64,000 bases of DNA from Geomonas sp. RF6 (lineage in GTDB: Bacteria; Desulfobacterota; Desulfuromonadia; Geobacterales; Geobacteraceae): NCBI RefSeq assembly GCF_021044625.1, contig NZ_CP087999.1, positions 2,548,501-2,612,500 on the forward strand. Direction: 5' to 3'. Under the pieces are notes generated by a model that searched no databases, was not told the DNA's origin, and saw only the letters and a program-made list of their open reading frames with translations. Position 1 is the first letter of the stretch; every line of letters starts with the position of its first letter. Positions 36,407-44,407 of the stretch are shown here, piece after piece. A program made the translations under genes and the position numbers.

Positions 36407-36762
36407 CTTTCCTCTCCCCGGCTCCCACGAATCGGGGGGCTTCGCCCCTGGCGACGGGGGCTCCAACCCGGCAGGACCCTCCCCATCGGGGTGAGGCGCT
36501 ACTGAGAGTTGAGGTGGGAGGACGGGGTCGCAAAAAGGGCTCGACCCCCGCCTCAAAAGCCTCTGCAGCGGCGCTTCCTCCCCCCCACCACTCGCAGAAA
36601 CCTCGGAAATGCCTTGAATTGTAGTGCGGGATTTGTTACAGTGCGCCGTCACTCCGGAGTGAATACACCATCGCGGACCATGCGCAATTTACTTGCGAGT
36701 TCCCCGCTCCCTACGCCCATTTTTCCGGCGCCCGGCGGTTCAGCCAGTCTAAGATTCGAGGC
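36407..36762. other. Intergenic region upstream of polyprenyl synthase
   Basis: About 350 bp with no gene. The left half is very G/C-rich and contains the short hairpin GGGGGCTTCGCCCC. The right half holds the candidate promoter listed separately. Confidence 0.5.
36614..36642 (+). promoter_or_regulatory. Candidate sigma70 promoter of polyprenyl synthase
   Basis: TTGAAT (36614-36619), 17-bp spacer, TACAGT (36637-36642), about 120 bp before the start codon. It is the only good -35/-10 pair in the spacer. Confidence 0.4.
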
Positions 36763-37737
36763 ATGTTTATGGATGCAGCGCTTGCCCTCATTGGGGAAGA
36801 CCTGAAGAATGTGGAATTGCAGTTTAAGAAGGACCTGCAGTCGGACGTACCGCTGATTCGCAAGGTGGGGGAGTATGTGCTTTCCAGTGGCGGAAAGCGC
36901 ATCAGACCGGCCCTCCTTCTCCTCTCCGCGCAGCTTTGCGGCTACTTCGGCGAGCGCAGCGTTCCCCTTGCCAGCGTCGTCGAGTTCATCCACACCGCAA
37001 CCCTTCTTCATGACGACGTCGTAGACAATGCGAACCTGAGAAGGGGCCTCGCCTCCGCCAACACCCTCTGGGGTAACGAGGCGTCCGTGCTCGTCGGCGA
37101 TTTCCTCTTTTCCAAGTCCTTCTCCCTCATGGTCGCGGACGGCGACCTGCGGATCCTGAAGGCGCTCGCCGATGCCACCACCATCATCTCCGAAGGGGAA
37201 GTGCTGCAGCTCGTCTGCACCTCCGACCTCGACATCACCGTAGAGCGCTACCTTGAAGTCGTGCGCTGCAAGACGGCTATCCTCCTGTCGGCTGCCTGCG
37301 AAGTCGGCGCCATTCTCGGCGAGGTCTCGCCGGAACTGCGCCAGAATATAACGGATTACGGGATGGAACTCGGGGTCGCCTTCCAGCTCATGGACGACAT
37401 CCTCGACTACACCGCCACCGAGGAGCAGTTTGGCAAGAGTATCGGCCACGACCTCGAGGAAGGAAAGATCACCCTCCCGCTGATCCACACCCTCAAGTGC
37501 TGCACCGCCGACGAGCGCGAGGTGATCGGGGGGATCGTGGAAAAGGACCTCCTCTCCGACGAGGACTTCGCCCAGGTCTTCGGCCTGGTGCACCGCTACG
37601 GCGGGATCGAGCACACCATAGAGGCCGCCCGCGGCCACGTGGCGCAGTGCAAGAAGCACCTGGAGGCGTTCCCGCCGTCTCCCGCCCGCGACGCCCTGGC
37701 GGAGCTGGCAGAATACGTCGTTACCCGCGCTAAATAA
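36763..37737 (+). CDS. ispB: Polyprenyl (octaprenyl-type) diphosphate synthase
   Basis: A 324-aa trans-prenyltransferase making the side chain of menaquinone/ubiquinone from FPP and IPP. GGKRIRPALLLLSAQLCGYF, LLHDDVVDNANLRRG (first Asp-rich motif) and AFQLMDDILDYTATEEQFGK (second Asp-rich motif) are diagnostic. Chain length cannot be set by eye; the residues before the first motif (IHTATLLHDD) are small, as in long-chain enzymes. ATG 36769 is an alternative start. A strong terminator follows. Confidence 0.92.
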   Translation: MFMDAALALIGEDLKNVELQFKKDLQSDVPLIRKVGEYVLSSGGKRIRPALLLLSAQLCGYFGERSVPLASVVEFIHTATLLHDDVVDNANLRRGLASANTLWGNEASVLVGDFLFSKSFSLMVADGDLRILKALADATTIISEGEVLQLVCTSDLDITVERYLEVVRCKTAILLSAACEVGAILGEVSPELRQNITDYGMELGVAFQLMDDILDYTATEEQFGKSIGHDLEEGKITLPLIHTLKCCTADEREVIGGIVEKDLLSDEDFAQVFGLVHRYGGIEHTIEAARGHVAQCKKHLEAFPPSPARDALAELAEYVVTRAK

Positions 37738-37788
37738 CAGCAGCCGTTCCGTTATTTAACTGCCGTTGCCAATATTGGCACGAAATTT

Positions 37789-37833
37789 AGAGGGGCTCCC
37801 TGGCGCCGGCGCGGCCGGTCGGGGAGCCCCTCT
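37789..37833 (+). terminator. Intrinsic terminator after polyprenyl synthase
   Basis: AGAGGGGCTCCC (37789-37800) pairs with GGGGAGCCCCTCT (37821-37833) around a GC-rich loop that can itself pair (GGCGCCGGCGCGGCCGG), followed by TTTCTATC. Confidence 0.85.
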
Positions 37834-37971
37834 TTCTATCTAACCATCCTTTCCCCTTGGCATCCTTACCATTTCCCTCTTCTCTCGCCGGGAAATCTGC
37901 AGCGCCCCCAATCTCTGGACCATTTTTTGCTATCTTAAGCGCCGTACAAGATTAGCACTGTGGAGGCTGGT

Positions 37972-38232
37972 GTGGGCGACGAGACGCGGATTCATTCATC
38001 CAATCTGGAACTGAACGGGGAAACCTTTACCATAGAGGTCTTCAGCAGCGCTTCAGGGCGCTTCTTTGCCAAAACGTGCCTTGGGGAGGGGGATGTCATT
38101 ATCACGGACGGATCGACCCCCCATGACGTGCTGAAAAAGCATGAGGACCTCCTTCCGCTGGCGGTGGGGACCCGGGAAATCACCCAGAGCTACCTCGGGC
38201 TCCCGGTTCGGGGGAGAAGACTGAGGGCATAG
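37972..38232 (+). CDS. Conserved-looking hypothetical protein
   Basis: An 86-aa protein with no recognised domain. It has a charged, soluble composition (LELNGETFTIEVFSSASGRF, ITDGSTPHDVLKKHEDLLPL). GTG 37972 has GGAGG five bases upstream; a GTG at 37960 would add four residues. Third-position G/C bias and the ribosome site support a real gene. It is convergent with the carbonic anhydrase-like gene. Confidence 0.6.
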   Translation: MGDETRIHSSNLELNGETFTIEVFSSASGRFFAKTCLGEGDVIITDGSTPHDVLKKHEDLLPLAVGTREITQSYLGLPVRGRRLRA

Positions 38233-38258
38233 CAGCGGCTGCCACACCCTCACCTACC

Positions 38259-38810
38259 TTACTCGTAACCGTTGCAGATGACCTCGAGGTGCCCGTCGTT
38301 GGGGCAGAATATGAGGCCATGCACCGGCACGTCACGCGGAATGAGGGGGCTGTCCCGGATGATTCCCACCACGCGGGAGACGTTCTCTTCCGGGCAGGAA
38401 AAGGCCCCGATCCACTGACCGAGCTCGGGGACCAGGGCGTCGATGGCGCTCTCCTCGATGCCGCGCGCCGTCATCCTCCCCCTCAGCGAGTCTATATCCA
38501 CATCAGCCATGCCGCAGTCGCGGTGTCCGATCACGAAGATCTCCTCCACCCCCAGCATGAAAACCGCCGCCACGAGGCTGCGTATCACCCCGCCGTTCGG
38601 GTCGATGACGGTATTCCCCGCATTCTTTATCACCTTGGCGTCGCCTCGGCTGATCCCCATCGCCGGCTCCAGGAAGTCGACGAGCCTGGTATCCATGCAG
38701 GTGAAGATGGCGAACTGTTTTTGCGGGTTCTTCGGGAGCGGGGGGAACGCTCCCGGGCGGACAAACTTGCTGTTTGCCTCCAGTATTCTCTCGAGCAGCG
38801 TATCCGACAT
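38259..38810 (-). CDS. Beta-class carbonic anhydrase-like protein
   Basis: A 183-aa protein with the beta-carbonic anhydrase zinc site: Cys38 and the Asp40-Arg42 dyad in FTCMDTRL, and His96 and Cys99 in IGHRDCGM. This fits reversible CO2 hydration in the cytoplasm. Its length is at the short end of the family and overall similarity may be to the divergent carbonic-anhydrase-like group, so catalysis is likely but not certain. ATG 38810 is chosen over upstream in-frame codons; AAGGAG lies ~11 bp upstream. Confidence 0.85.
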   Translation of the reverse strand: MSDTLLERILEANSKFVRPGAFPPLPKNPQKQFAIFTCMDTRLVDFLEPAMGISRGDAKVIKNAGNTVIDPNGGVIRSLVAAVFMLGVEEIFVIGHRDCGMADVDIDSLRGRMTARGIEESAIDALVPELGQWIGAFSCPEENVSRVVGIIRDSPLIPRDVPVHGLIFCPNDGHLEVICNGYE

Positions 38811-39312
38811 ATGGTGTCGATCTCCTTTTCTTTTCTTCGTGTAGCAGCCGCCACAGGCGGCTGTCCGGCCGGTCAAAATTATCATTAAGGGTGAAATCTT
38901 ACCACTCTTTTTCTGTCCTTCCGGAAGTTCCCGAGATCACAGCGGAGCATGACCGTAGGTACGTTCCAACGAAGCGCCGCACGAGACCTCACGTCCCCCC
39001 CCTTTTTGTGGAGGCTCATCCGGGAATTCCGGGGAAGCTGGGTACATAGCTCAAAGCACTGCAGAAGGCGTAACGTTCCCCCCTTCGCGAAGGGTCTTCC
39101 GGGAATTCTGGGGAACGTGCTACAAAGAATCCGGGTGCCCCCACGCTGGAGCGTAGGCATCTTGCCTGCGATGGCGGCGCAGCCGCCACAGACCGCGCGG
39201 CTGGCGCCGCGGTACAGGCTGGGAAGCCTGTGCTCCAGCGCGGCGCCACTAGTGTCCCCTCACGTCAACGGAAGCGACCGGGCTGAATTCCCGGAATTCC
39301 CGGATGAACCTT
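38811..39312. repeat. Repeat mosaic including a 97-bp inverted repeat
   Basis: No gene. It contains pieces of the palindromic-arm family (38950-39110), then a block at about 39076-39313 that recurs almost unchanged at 42996-43234. Inside, CGCTGGAGCGTAGGCATCTT at 39144 pairs with the end AAGCCTGTGCTCCAGCG at 39240, enclosing GC-rich DNA. Terms such as GGAATTCCCGGATGAACC also recur elsewhere. Confidence 0.8.
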
Positions 39313-39560
39313 CAGGAAGGGGGGGCAGGGGGGATTTGATCTTCAACTCTCCTCCAGAACCGCACCCCGTTTAACAGTACATCTCGGTCGTCTCGAACCG
39401 CAGTGCTGCCACAGCCTCAAGATCAACATCAACGAGATAGGCCCCACCACTTTTTGCAAAGCGGAATCAAACAAACTGCTTGAGACCACAGCAGTTGCGC
39501 ACTTTGCAGGACGGTCCTGGCCAAGCCAAATCCCCCCTGTCCCCCCTTCGCAAAGGGGGG
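39313..39560. repeat. MITE-like element, copy 2
   Basis: A 248-bp unit equivalent to 29317-29560. The left arm is degraded at its inner palindrome (TTCAGGAAGGGGGGGCAGG), while the right arm AAATCCCCCCTGTCCCCCCT then TCGCAAAGGGGGG (39528-39560) is intact. The interior shares AGCAGTTGCGCACTTTGCAG then GACGGTCCTGGCCAA with the other copies. Confidence 0.75.
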
Positions 39561-39836
39561 GACGCGAGGCCTCGTGCGTCCTTCATAGGAACATACTGCG
39601 GCTCCTCCGGACTTCCCGGATGGACCTTCGCATAGGGGGAACGCAAAGGCCACTCCCCTCGAATTGGCGTGCACCTCGTCTCCTCAGCTTCCCCTGGGAG
39701 AAGGAAGTAGAGTCGGCCCCATTCTTCCAGCCACGAGGCCGCTCCGCCCCTGCGCCCCGCGCAAACAAATGGGTTGTGCTGTCCTGACAAATAGGTTAAA
39801 AATTGCTGCAAGAGATACTGCACAGTTAGGACGACG
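39561..39836. other. Intergenic region upstream of NtrC-type regulator
   Basis: The left part continues the repeat mosaic (GGACGCGAGGCCTCGTGCG, CGGATGGACCTTCGCA). From about 39660 the DNA is unique and probably carries the promoter of the regulator; no clear -35/-10 pair or sigma54 site was seen. Confidence 0.5.
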
Positions 39837-41195
39837 ATGCCCCAGAAAATTCTCATTGTGGATGACGACAGTTCCTTTCGCCGGGTCCTCGAATACAACC
39901 TGCAGCAGGAAGGGTATGAGGTCCATACAGCCGCCGACGGCGAGAAGGGGCTCGCACTCTTTGGCGAACTCAATCCCCCCCTGGTCATCACCGACCTGAA
40001 GATGCCCGGGATGAGCGGGTTTCAGCTCCTCTCGGCGGTGAAGGAGCGCTCTCCAGCCACCGTGGTGATAGTCCTTACCGCCTTCGGCGCGATCGATACG
40101 GCGGTGGAGGCGATGAAGCTCGGCGCCTTCGACTATCTCACCAAGCCGGTGAACCGCGAAGAGCTGAAGCTCACGGTGGCAAAGGGGCTGCAGCTTCAGG
40201 GGCTCTCGGAGGAGAACCGGCTGCTCAAGCAGGAGCTCTCCGAGAAGGTCGACTTCAGGAACATCGTCGGCATCTCCAAGGCTATGGAGTCTGTTTTCGC
40301 AGTTGTGCGCAAGGTCGCGGACACAGAGGCCACCGTCCTTATCACCGGGGAGTCGGGAACGGGGAAGGAGCTCGTCGCCCGCGCCATCCATGCAGGCTCC
40401 TCCCGGCGCAATGCCCCCTTTGTGGCGGTAAACTGCGCCGCCATCCCCCGCGACCTCCTGGAGAGCGAACTCTTCGGCCACCTGAAGGGGGCCTTCACCG
40501 GGGCGATCCGGGACAAGGCGGGGAAGTTCCAGCTCGCAGAGGGGGGCACCATCTTTCTCGACGAGGTCGGCGACCTCCCCCTCGATCTCCAGCCAAAGCT
40601 CCTGCGCGTGCTGCAGGAGCGGGTCGTGGAGCCGGTGGGGGGGCGCGGCGAGGAAAAGCTGGACGTTCGCGTCCTCGCAGCAACGAACGCCGAACTGGAG
40701 CAGTCGATCGCGCAGGGAAAATTCCGTGAGGACCTCTTCTACCGCCTCTCGGTGATCCCCCTGGAGCTCCCCCCCCTGCGGCAGAGGCCCGAGGACATCG
40801 AGCTCCTCGTGCGCTACTTCACCTCCAAGTACGGCGGCGAAGGGGTGACCTTCTCGCGCGATGCGCTGGAAGAGCTGCAGCGCTACAGCTGGCCTGGAAA
40901 CGTGCGGGAGCTGGAAAATACGGTCGAGCGCCTTCTCATCATGAGAAACGGCAACGTGATAGGGAGAGAGGAGCTGCCGGAGAAGATCACTGCGTCACCG
41001 GTGAAGACGGAGGGGAATCGCCTCCCGCCGGGGGGATATTCGCTGGAGCAGCTGGAGATGGAGGTGGTCCTCGAGGCGCTGGAGCGCAACGGCTGGAACC
41101 AGACCGCTGCGGCGCGTTTCCTGAGGATTCCGCGTCACACCCTTATTTACCGCATGGAGAAGTACAATATAATGCAGCAGGGGAGGAAAAAATGA
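39837..41195 (+). CDS. NtrC-family sigma54-dependent response regulator
   Basis: A 452-aa three-domain activator. The receiver (residues 1-120) has LIVDDDSSF, phospho-acceptor Asp in LVITDLKMPGMSG and Lys in YLTKPVNRE. The AAA+ domain (~145-380) has GESGTGKELVARAIH (Walker A), FGHLKGAFTGAIRDK (the GAFTGA sigma54 loop) and GGTIFLDEVGDLPLDLQPKL (Walker B). The C-terminal Fis HTH is GWNQTAAARFLRIPRHTLIY. No histidine kinase is adjacent. Its stop overlaps tlpA (ATGA), so it is co-translated with a thiol-redox gene. Confidence 0.96.
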   Translation: MPQKILIVDDDSSFRRVLEYNLQQEGYEVHTAADGEKGLALFGELNPPLVITDLKMPGMSGFQLLSAVKERSPATVVIVLTAFGAIDTAVEAMKLGAFDYLTKPVNREELKLTVAKGLQLQGLSEENRLLKQELSEKVDFRNIVGISKAMESVFAVVRKVADTEATVLITGESGTGKELVARAIHAGSSRRNAPFVAVNCAAIPRDLLESELFGHLKGAFTGAIRDKAGKFQLAEGGTIFLDEVGDLPLDLQPKLLRVLQERVVEPVGGRGEEKLDVRVLAATNAELEQSIAQGKFREDLFYRLSVIPLELPPLRQRPEDIELLVRYFTSKYGGEGVTFSRDALEELQRYSWPGNVRELENTVERLLIMRNGNVIGREELPEKITASPVKTEGNRLPPGGYSLEQLEMEVVLEALERNGWNQTAAARFLRIPRHTLIYRMEKYNIMQQGRKK

Positions 41196-41698
41196 AGCTT
41201 TGGTGGATCCGGGCGCTCTTTTGCGTCACGCTGGCGCTTTCCGGTTGTTCACGCAGCGAGGCCCCCGCTATCGAAGGTAACGCGGCGCCGGACTTCACGC
41301 TGAAGGACCTGAGCGGGCGCGACGTCTCCCTTTCCTCCCTGAAGGGGAAGGTGGTGCTGGTGAATTTCTGGGCGACCTGGTGCCCCCCCTGCCGCGAGGA
41401 GATCCCCTCCATGGTGCGGCTCAACAAGGGGATGGACGGTCAGCCGTTCCAGATGCTGGCAATATCGGTGAATGACGGAGGGAAGAAGGAAGTTGACCCC
41501 TTCCTGAAAGACTCGAACACCGTCCTCCCGGTCCTGCTGGACGCGGACCAGAAGGTCGCCAAACGGTACGGCACGACGGGGGTGCCGGAGACTTTCGTCG
41601 TGGACAAGAAGGGTATCATAGTAAAGAAGGTTATCGGGCCGTTGGAGTGGGACAGACCAGAGGTGGTGGGAGCGCTGAAGGAGCTCGCCGCGAAGTAG
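41192..41698 (+). CDS. TlpA-like thiol:disulfide interchange lipoprotein
   Basis: A 168-aa thioredoxin-fold protein. The N-terminal signal ends in the lipobox LALSGC (Cys19), so it is a predicted lipoprotein facing the periplasm. The redox site is FWATWCPPCREE (Cys64-Pro-Pro-Cys67), and TTGVPETFVVDKKGII holds the cis-Pro. It should reduce periplasmic disulfides, for example on apocytochrome c, receiving electrons from the CcdA-type protein encoded next. It overlaps the regulator gene by 4 bp. Confidence 0.93.
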   Translation: MKLWWIRALFCVTLALSGCSRSEAPAIEGNAAPDFTLKDLSGRDVSLSSLKGKVVLVNFWATWCPPCREEIPSMVRLNKGMDGQPFQMLAISVNDGGKKEVDPFLKDSNTVLPVLLDADQKVAKRYGTTGVPETFVVDKKGIIVKKVIGPLEWDRPEVVGALKELAAK

Positions 41699-41734
41699 CG
41701 GGGAGCCTGCGGCCGGTACGGACGGGAGGGGAGC

Positions 41735-42460
41735 ATGCCAGGAAACGAAATAACCATGATCGGGGCGTTTATCGCCGGGCTCCTCTCTTTTCTCTCGCCG
41801 TGCGTGCTCCCGCTTATCCCGTCCTACATCACCTATCTTACCGGCCTCTCCTTTGCCGACCTGCAGGCTGAGCACCCCACCCACAAGGTGAGGCAGCAGA
41901 CGGTGCTGCACTCTCTCCTCTTCATCGCCGGCTTCACCTTTGTCTTCGTGCTCCTCGGTGTCTCCGCGACCCTCATCGGCGGTTTCCTGCAGTCGCACAT
42001 GACGGCTATCCGCAGGGCAGGCGGGGTGCTGATCGTCCTCTTCGGGGCGCACGTCAGCGGAGTGCTCAACATCGGGTCGCTCTTGGGGGAAAAGCGACTG
42101 ACGATCCACCGCAAGCCGGCGGGGTATACCGGGAGCTTTCTCGTGGGGATCGCCTTTGCCGCCGGATGGACCCCCTGCATCGGACCGGTCCTCGCATCGA
42201 TCCTCATGGTCGCCGCCACGGAGGAGACGGTGACGCGCGGAGTCGTACTCCTTCTCGCCTACTCCATGGGTCTTGCCATTCCCTTTTTCCTCTCCGCTCT
42301 CGCCATGCACCAGTTCCTGGTGCTTTTCGCCCGCTTCAAGCGGTACATACGCCTCTTCGAGATCATCACCGGTATCTTCCTGATGATCGTGGGGGTGCTC
42401 CTCTTTACCAATTACCTGACCATTTTCAGCAGATACATGAGCTCCTTGTACGGCGAGTAG
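41735..42460 (+). CDS. ccdA: CcdA/DsbD-type cytochrome c biogenesis membrane protein
   Basis: A 241-aa protein with six predicted transmembrane helices that passes reducing power from cytoplasmic thioredoxin to periplasmic thioredoxin-like proteins. Conserved Cys lie in LLSFLSPCVLPLIPSYITYL and FAAGWTPCIGPVLASILM. It follows tlpA by 36 bp behind GGGAGGGGAGC. Together they form a complete thiol-reduction module, which fits the cytochrome c-rich physiology expected of this group. Confidence 0.93.
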   Translation: MPGNEITMIGAFIAGLLSFLSPCVLPLIPSYITYLTGLSFADLQAEHPTHKVRQQTVLHSLLFIAGFTFVFVLLGVSATLIGGFLQSHMTAIRRAGGVLIVLFGAHVSGVLNIGSLLGEKRLTIHRKPAGYTGSFLVGIAFAAGWTPCIGPVLASILMVAATEETVTRGVVLLLAYSMGLAIPFFLSALAMHQFLVLFARFKRYIRLFEIITGIFLMIVGVLLFTNYLTIFSRYMSSLYGE

Positions 42461-42529
42461 CGCCGCAGGAGGAAGATCCCGGCCGCTGCACGAATCGCAG
42501 CTTCATCGATCTGGAAGAAAGGAGACGCG

Positions 42530-42961
42530 GTGGGGCAGCCAAGGATGGTGATACAGCTGGCAGTGGCTGATCTCGGGGCGACGCAGGCTTTTTACGAGGG
42601 GATCCTCGACATGCCGGTGGAGCGCGCCCTGACCCCTCCCGGTGCGCCGGAGCATCTGGTGATGGAGTGGGAGGGGGCACAGGTAATCTTCGTCGAGGAG
42701 GCGGACGTGTTGAGGGCCCATCCGGTGCTGATCGACCGCCTCACCAGCTTTCCGAAAGGGGTGGGGATGACGCTGCACCTGACGGTAACCGGGATCGAGG
42801 AGATTTATCTCGCCCTGCAGGAGGAGGAACTCGATCTCCTGTATCTCCTGGAGAAAAAGCCGTACGGCACGCTGGAATTGTGGTGTTTTGACCCGGACGG
42901 ATATCTGGTCGTGCTGGAGGAGAGGGTAGGGGGGGAACGAAGGGGCGGCGGAGCCCGCTGA
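42530..42961 (+). CDS. VOC-family (glyoxalase-like) protein
   Basis: A 143-aa vicinal-oxygen-chelate fold protein: VIQLAVADLGATQAFYEGIL at the N-terminus, LWCFDPDGYLVVLEERV at the C-terminus, with the repeated beta-alpha-beta-beta-beta pattern. Candidate metal ligands are Glu (LELWCFD) and His (MTLHLTV), but a full set is not clear. GTG 42530 follows AAAGGAGACGC. Substrate unknown. It lies after ccdA on the same strand. Confidence 0.82.
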   Translation: MGQPRMVIQLAVADLGATQAFYEGILDMPVERALTPPGAPEHLVMEWEGAQVIFVEEADVLRAHPVLIDRLTSFPKGVGMTLHLTVTGIEEIYLALQEEELDLLYLLEKKPYGTLELWCFDPDGYLVVLEERVGGERRGGGAR

Positions 42962-43410
42962 AGAGAGGCTCATCGGGGGTGGCACGAGGCCTCGCGTCCC
43001 CCCCTTTGCGAAGGGTCTTCCGGGAATTCTGGGGAACGCGCTACAAAGAATTCGGGTGCCCCCACGCTGGAGCGTAGGCATCTTGCCTGCGATGGCGGCG
43101 CAGCCGCCACAGACCGCGCGGCTGGCGCCGCGGTACAGGCTGGGAAGCCTGTGCTCCAGCGCGGCGCCACTAGTGTCCCCTCACGTCAACGGAAGGGACC
43201 GGGCTGAATTCCCGGAATTCCTGGATGAACCTTCGCAAAGGGGGGAACATTTGGCCTTCTGCAGTGCTTCGTGGCAATGTACCTACGCTCCCCCGGAATT
43301 CTCGGATGAGCCTGAAAAAAGGGGACAGAGAAAGGGGACAGGCTGCAGAAAAAACAGCCTGTCCCCTTTGGTTTTTCCACTCCTCCGCGCGATAGCGCGG
43401 GGGGCGGGGG
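42962..43410. repeat. Repeat mosaic, second copy of the 240-bp block
   Basis: 42996-43234 is a near-identical direct copy of 39076-39313 with only scattered changes. Its core inverted repeat spans 43065-43161. A palindromic-arm fragment (GTCCCCCCCTTTGCGAAGGG) lies at its left and GGATGAACCTTCGCAAAGGG at its right, followed by GCAGTGCTTCGTGGCAATGT. No gene is present. Confidence 0.85.
43331..43376. terminator. Bidirectional hairpin between convergent genes
   Basis: AAAGGGGACAGGCTG (43331-43345) pairs perfectly with CAGCCTGTCCCCTTT (43355-43369) around a CAGAAAAAA loop, followed by GGTTTTT on the plus strand and preceded by an A run. A direct copy of GGGGACAG lies just upstream. It can serve both the VOC gene and the IPT/TIG gene, and also resembles a REP palindrome. 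Confidence 0.75.
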
Positions 43411-44301
43411 CTACGGTGCGCTGAGGGAAATGACGCTGCTTCCCTCTCCGCCGGGATTTTGTACCTGCAGCCTGTGCTCCTTCGCCGTCGGATCGTAGGG
43501 GTAGCGCTGGTAGATGAGCTGCTCGCATCCGATATAGATTACCCTGTCACGGTCCCCCACCGCCGGCCTCCCCGAACCGACCTTGTCGCCATCGACCACG
43601 AGGACGGAGTCGCTGGTGAAGTTCCTGCCGCTGATGATCAGCTCGTAGAAGTTCACGAAGTCGTTCCCGACGGTGATGTTGAAGATCTCCGGCTTTCCCT
43701 CTATGTAGAGGGCGGCGGACCCCGATACCGCCTCCGAAGGGTTCTTTACCTGCACCTGATGCAGCCCCCCTGCGACGCCGGGGGCTGTGAACGATATGGA
43801 GTCGGACGAAATGAAGCGGGTGCCGATCGCTCCGCCGTCGAAGATGACCTGGCTCCCCGGTAAGAAGTTCTTGCCGAGCACCGTCACCTCACGTTCGCGC
43901 CCCCTCGCGCACTGGTACACCGTCTCCGGGGTGAGCCCCGCGACGACCGGCTTCAACGGCTGGATCAGGAAGTTGTACGGCTTGCTCGTGGAGCCGTCCT
44001 CCCGCTTCAGGAAGAGGGCGTAGAGCCCCGGCGCCAGATCCGGTATGTCCACCGAGAGGAGCTTCGGGTTGATGACCCGGGTGGGGAGTTGAGAGCTGCC
44101 GAGGAAGGCGACCGTGCGGTCGGTGAATCCCGTTCCGCTCATGGTGACGGTCATACCCGGCTCCGCCTGGGCCGGGATTATGCTCAGTACCGCGATCGCA
44201 GGAAGCTTTTCGGCGCCCCCCTTTTTGGCGGTCTGGGCGTGTGCTGCCGGGATGGTGAGGGAAAGGAAAAGGGTGACGAGGACGGCACTCAGGCGATGCA
44301 T
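43411..44301 (-). CDS. Exported IPT/TIG-domain protein
   Basis: A 296-aa secreted protein. A Sec signal peptide (MHRLSAVLVTLFLSLTIPAA, cleavage likely after AHA) is followed by three Ig-like IPT/TIG repeats at about 35-115, 118-205 and 207-296, each starting with a 'xxPxxxxPGxxVTVxGxxF' pattern (AQAEPGMTVTMSGTGF, VTVLGKNFLPGSQV, ELIISGRNFTSDSVL). TIG domains occur in surface and periplasmic proteins that bind ligands or stack; no catalytic site is seen. The ribosome site AGGAGGAGAAC is strong. It lies just downstream of lptG on the same strand. Confidence 0.8.
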   Translation of the reverse strand: MHRLSAVLVTLFLSLTIPAAHAQTAKKGGAEKLPAIAVLSIIPAQAEPGMTVTMSGTGFTDRTVAFLGSSQLPTRVINPKLLSVDIPDLAPGLYALFLKREDGSTSKPYNFLIQPLKPVVAGLTPETVYQCARGREREVTVLGKNFLPGSQVIFDGGAIGTRFISSDSISFTAPGVAGGLHQVQVKNPSEAVSGSAALYIEGKPEIFNITVGNDFVNFYELIISGRNFTSDSVLVVDGDKVGSGRPAVGDRDRVIYIGCEQLIYQRYPYDPTAKEHRLQVQNPGGEGSSVISLSAP

Positions 44302-44407
44302 GCTGGTTCTCCTCCTGTCTCAAGCCGGCGCGCAGCCGGTAAAAATCATTGCAAAGGAAATCTATCGCAAAGGTGCGGGTTTAATTAGATCATGCACCTC
44401 TACCTTG

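Noticed and set aside
39144..43161. Repeated inverted cores considered as CRISPR or attachment sites.
   Set aside because: Only dispersed palindromes, no regular spacers, no cas or integrase gene.
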